Below the pieces are notes generated by a model that had not been told where the DNA came from, did not search any database, and worked only from the letters and a program-made list of their open reading frames with translations. From assembly GCF_024169655.1 (NCBI RefSeq), contig NZ_JALJWV010000001.1, positions 1,741,001-1,805,000 on the forward strand: a DNA stretch of 64,000 nucleotides. Direction: 5' to 3'. Made by a program: the position numbers and the translations under genes. Shown piece by piece: positions 60,944 to 64,000 of this stretch (position 1 is the stretch's first letter; each line of letters opens with the position of its first letter). The stretch is from Pseudomonas marginalis (lineage in GTDB: Bacteria; Pseudomonadota; Gammaproteobacteria; Pseudomonadales; Pseudomonadaceae).

Positions 60944-62152
60944 ATGGAAAATCTGCAAAGCGCAGTGGACACCCTCGTCCACAGTTCTAACACCCTATTT
61001 ATTCTGATTGGTGCGGTCATGGTCCTCGCCATGCACGCCGGTTTCGCCTTCCTCGAAGTCGGCACCGTGCGCCAGAAGAACCAAGTCAACGCTCTGTCGA
61101 AAATCCTCAGTGACTTCGCGATCTCCACCCTGGCCTATTTCTTTATAGGCTATTGGATCTCTTATGGCGTGAGCTTCATGCAACCGGCAGCGGTGATCAG
61201 TGCCGATCACGGTTATGGCCTGGTGAAGTTCTTCTTCCTGTTGACCTTTGCCGCGGCGATTCCGGCGATCATTTCCGGGGGCATTGCCGAACGTGCACGA
61301 TTTGTTCCGCAACTGTGCGCTACCGCGCTGATTGTGGCGTTTATCTACCCGTTTTTCGAAGGCTTGGTGTGGAACGGCAATTTCGGCGTGCAGGCCTGGT
61401 TGCTGGCGACCTTCGGTGCCAGCTTCCATGATTTTGCCGGTTCCGTGGTGGTACATGCCATGGGTGGCTGGCTCGCGTTGGCGGCGGTGCTGTTGCTCGG
61501 GCCGCGTAACGGGCGTTATCGCGAAGGTCGCCTGGTGGCCTTTGCACCGTCGAGCATTCCGTTCCTGGCGCTGGGTTCGTGGATTCTGATTGTCGGCTGG
61601 TTCGGCTTTAACGTGATGAGCGCGCAGACCCTGAATGGCGTCAGCGGCCTGGTGGCGGTCAATTCGTTGATGGCCATGGTCGGCGGTACAGTCGCGGCGC
61701 TGGTGATTGGCCGCAATGACCCGGGTTTCCTGCACAACGGCCCGCTGGCCGGGCTGGTGGCGATCTGTGCCGGCTCCGACCTGATGCATCCGGTGGGTGC
61801 ATTGGTCACGGGCGTTGTCGCCGGCGGTCTGTTTGTGTGGTGCTTCATTGCTGCTCAGGATCGTTGGAAGATCGACGACGTGCTGGGTGTCTGGCCGCTG
61901 CATGGCCTGTGTGGCGTGTGGGGCGGGGTTGCCTGTGGCATCTTCGGCCAGACTGCCCTTGGTGGGTTGGGCGGGGTCAGCCTGATCAGCCAATTGATCG
62001 GCACCGCGTTGGGTGTGGCGGTGGCGTTTACCGGCGGCCTGCTGGTGTACGGCGTGATCAAGCGCGTACACGGGCTGCGCCTGAGCCAGGAAGAGGAGTA
62101 CTACGGCGCGGACCTGTCGATCCACAAGATCGGTGCGATCAGTCAGGATTGA
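60944..62152 (+). CDS. ammonium transporter, AmtB/Rh family
   Basis: Encodes 402 residues with eleven predicted membrane helices. The twin histidines of the ammonium pore are visible in SFHDFAGSVVVHAMGGW and WPLHGLCGVWGGVACGIF. The start MENLQSAVDTLVHSS (60944) lacks a strong ribosome binding site and no signal peptide is found, unlike most AmtB. There is no glnK gene beside it, so it is probably a secondary ammonium transporter rather than the GlnK-regulated one. The 3' end overlaps the antiporter gene by 14 bp. Confidence 0.88.
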   Translation: MENLQSAVDTLVHSSNTLFILIGAVMVLAMHAGFAFLEVGTVRQKNQVNALSKILSDFAISTLAYFFIGYWISYGVSFMQPAAVISADHGYGLVKFFFLLTFAAAIPAIISGGIAERARFVPQLCATALIVAFIYPFFEGLVWNGNFGVQAWLLATFGASFHDFAGSVVVHAMGGWLALAAVLLLGPRNGRYREGRLVAFAPSSIPFLALGSWILIVGWFGFNVMSAQTLNGVSGLVAVNSLMAMVGGTVAALVIGRNDPGFLHNGPLAGLVAICAGSDLMHPVGALVTGVVAGGLFVWCFIAAQDRWKIDDVLGVWPLHGLCGVWGGVACGIFGQTALGGLGGVSLISQLIGTALGVAVAFTGGLLVYGVIKRVHGLRLSQEEEYYGADLSIHKIGAISQD

Positions 62153-63881
62153 TCGGCGCCTCTTCGTCAGGGGTCGCCCGCGGGTAAAAACCGTGTAGCA
62201 GACGGTAGCGGTTATGCCGCACGTCATCGACCCGCGCTTGCACCTGCTGGTCTGGTATGCCCAGCAGGATCAGGGCGTGGGAGGCGAGCATCAGGCTCGA
62301 CTCCAGAAGTTCGGGCACCACTTCGCTGGCGCCCGCGGCTTTCAGCTCGGCCAATTGGCTGTCGTCGCGTGTGCGCACCAGGATCGGTACGTCGGCGTTG
62401 ATCCGGCGGGCCTCCTTCAGTACCACGAGAGCGACCTCGGTGTTATCCACGGCGATCACCACCAGGCGCGCACGGTCCAGGCCGACCGCACTGAGCAGGG
62501 CGCCACGACGGCAGTCGCCATAATGCACGCTGCTGTCTTCGGTAGCGGCTTCCTGCACCCGTTCCGGGTTGTCATCCAGTGCGATAAACGCCTGTTGTTC
62601 AAGGTGCAGAAAGCGCCCGATCGATTGCCCGACGCGGCCATAGCCGCAGATCACCGCATGGTCACGTAACTCGGCGTTGAGCGCGGTGATGGCTTCGAGT
62701 TGCACCTGTTGGTTGGGCTTGCGGTGCAGGCGCAGGGCAATGCTCGGTGCCGCCCGCAGCAACAGCGGGGTCAGCAGCATCGAGCAGAAGGTGACGGCCA
62801 GCAGCAACCCGTTGAACTCATCCGGTATCAGTCGGCTCTGCTGCATCTGCGCCATCAGCGCAAAACAGAACTCGCCGCCCTGAGCCAGGGCCAGGCCGCT
62901 GCGCCAGGCGGTTTCTCGGTCGCTGCCGCGCAGTTTGACCAGTGCCGCGACCACGCAGCCCTTGGTCAGCATCAGCGCCAGGGTCAGGCCGAGGATCAGC
63001 AGGCCGTGGCTGATGAACAATTGCAGGTCGATGAGCATGCCGATGCTGACGAAAAACAGCCCCAGCAGAATGTCGCGAAACGGTCGGATATCCGCCTCGA
63101 TCTGATGCCGGTAATGGCTTTCCCCCAGCAGCATGCCGGCCAGGAACGCACCTAGCGCAGGGGAGAGGCCCAGCAGGTGAGTGAGCCAGGCGGTCAGCAA
63201 CACGATCACCAGCGCCAGCAGCACAAACAGCTCGGCCGAATGGGAGGCGGCGACTTCACGGAACAAACGCGGCAATAACCAGCGGGCGGCGAGCAGCAGG
63301 CCGACGAACAACAACAGCGTCTTGCCCAGCGTCAACGGCAGAGCCCAATACCAGGCCTGCTCGCTGCTGCCGGCGAACACCGGGACCAGGGTCAGCAGCA
63401 ACACCGCTACCACATCCTGGAACAGCAGCACCCCAATCGCGTTCTGGCCATGGCTGCTGAAGATTTCCCCGAGGCTGCCCAGCTCTTTGCTGACGATGGC
63501 CGTGGACGACAACGCCAGCCCCGCACCGAGCAGCAGGGCGATGTTCGGCGACACGCCAAAGGCCATCAACAGGCCCCCCAGCAGCACCCCGCACCCCAGC
63601 ACCTGCAGGCTGCCCAGGCCAAATACCACGCGGCGCAGGGCGAACATTTTGCTCAGCGAGAACTCCAGGCCCAGGGAAAACAGCAGGAACACCACGCCCA
63701 GTTCGGCGAGGTCGGGCAGGTGTTCGCTGTCATTCACCCAGTCGAGGGCGGTCGGCCCCACGGCCAGGCCCACGCACAGGTAGCCCAGCACGGGCGGCAA
63801 TTGCAGCCGGCGAAACAGCGCAATCACCACCAGGGATGAGGCGAGAATGATCAGCAGGTTGGCGAACACAAGCATCTCCAT
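62139..63881 (-). CDS. CPA2-type potassium/proton antiporter, KefB/KefC-like
   Basis: Encodes 580 residues. There are twelve or so membrane helices (MLVFANLLIILASSLVVIALF … LGVVFLLFSLGLEFSLSKMFAL … LSSTAIVSKELGSLGEIFSSHGQNAIGVLLFQDVVAVLLL), then an RCK/TrkA-N nucleotide-binding domain from ~405 (DHAVICGYGRVGQSIGRFL) and a TrkA-C-like tail. KefB/C export K+ in exchange for H+ when electrophiles form glutathione adducts. No kefF/G partner is in view, and the KefC-specific glutathione-binding residues cannot be checked by eye. ATG 63881 (MEMLVF) is chosen; 63899 is possible. Confidence 0.88.
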   Translation of the reverse strand: MEMLVFANLLIILASSLVVIALFRRLQLPPVLGYLCVGLAVGPTALDWVNDSEHLPDLAELGVVFLLFSLGLEFSLSKMFALRRVVFGLGSLQVLGCGVLLGGLLMAFGVSPNIALLLGAGLALSSTAIVSKELGSLGEIFSSHGQNAIGVLLFQDVVAVLLLTLVPVFAGSSEQAWYWALPLTLGKTLLLFVGLLLAARWLLPRLFREVAASHSAELFVLLALVIVLLTAWLTHLLGLSPALGAFLAGMLLGESHYRHQIEADIRPFRDILLGLFFVSIGMLIDLQLFISHGLLILGLTLALMLTKGCVVAALVKLRGSDRETAWRSGLALAQGGEFCFALMAQMQQSRLIPDEFNGLLLAVTFCSMLLTPLLLRAAPSIALRLHRKPNQQVQLEAITALNAELRDHAVICGYGRVGQSIGRFLHLEQQAFIALDDNPERVQEAATEDSSVHYGDCRRGALLSAVGLDRARLVVIAVDNTEVALVVLKEARRINADVPILVRTRDDSQLAELKAAGASEVVPELLESSLMLASHALILLGIPDQQVQARVDDVRHNRYRLLHGFYPRATPDEEAPINPD

Positions 63882-64000
63882 TGTAGGGCGCGCGGACAAA
63901 AAGCCGCGAGAGTCGCTGAATCAGTTATAGGCCGTGGTGACCTGGGTCAGGGTTTATCGGCTCGCCAGCGCTATTGAGTCGGCCTAAAATGGGCGCCTAT
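63882..64000. other. end of window, no gene seen
   Basis: The 119 bp upstream of the antiporter hold no recognisable gene; they should contain its promoter. Confidence 0.5.

Overview
The window is chromosomal DNA of a fluorescent pseudomonad, most probably the Pseudomonas fluorescens group. The evidence is the 83-residue lipoprotein OprI, the EarP/EF-P pair with its Arg32 acceptor, a SagS-type hybrid kinase beside an OspR/glutathione peroxidase pair, both classes of DAHP synthase, high-GC coding sequence in most genes, and short palindromes of the GTGGGAGGGGGCTTGC type typical of this group. From memory, the block from the class II DAHP synthase and deaD through htpX, alaA, msrB, gpx, ospR and sagS follows P. 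aeruginosa PAO1 gene order, and so does the block from the class I DAHP synthase to cysB; I could not check this by alignment.

Layout: 1-8.7 kb holds the end of kdpE, a patatin-like hydrolase, small envelope proteins, CHAD, thioesterase, Mpo1-like, chemoreceptor, tatD, an MltF-like transglycosylase and DoxX. 8.7-14.1 kb is a Gld-type ABC exporter operon flanked by two unrecognised genes. 14.1-20.3 kb has greB, a LolCDE/Ybb-like ABC pair divergent from the tesA esterase, an L,D-transpeptidase and oprI. 20.8-29.6 kb has the class I DAHP synthase, a PilZ protein, a redox/nucleotide cluster, cysB, a second Gre-like factor and earP-efp. 29.6-34 kb has ohr-ohrR with visible operators, two LysR regulators and a TauE permease. 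35-40.3 kb has the class II DAHP synthase, a spermidine-synthase-like protein, a crotonase and deaD with a structured leader. 40.7-41.7 kb is an AT-richer orphan. 41.8-51.3 kb is a peroxide and methionine-sulfoxide repair region with tpm, htpX, alaA and sagS. 51.3-59.5 kb is a signalling region: a 1215-residue periplasmic-sensor hybrid kinase, a NarL-type regulator, a receiver-only protein and an EAL phosphodiesterase, interrupted by an AT-rich dGTPase. 59.5-64 kb has a small membrane-protein operon, an ammonium transporter and a Kef-type antiporter.

The most notable observations are: (1) an AT-rich intact dGTPase gene lying next to the decayed fragment of a different, GC-rich dGTPase on the opposite strand; (2) a perfect 9-bp inverted repeat that would hide the deaD start codon and put its ribosome binding site in the loop; (3) repeated palindromes matching what OhrR- and OspR-type regulators would bind; and (4) two uncharacterised proteins, one with a long coiled coil and one in an AT-rich gap. 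No tRNA, rRNA, CRISPR array, transposase or integrase was seen.
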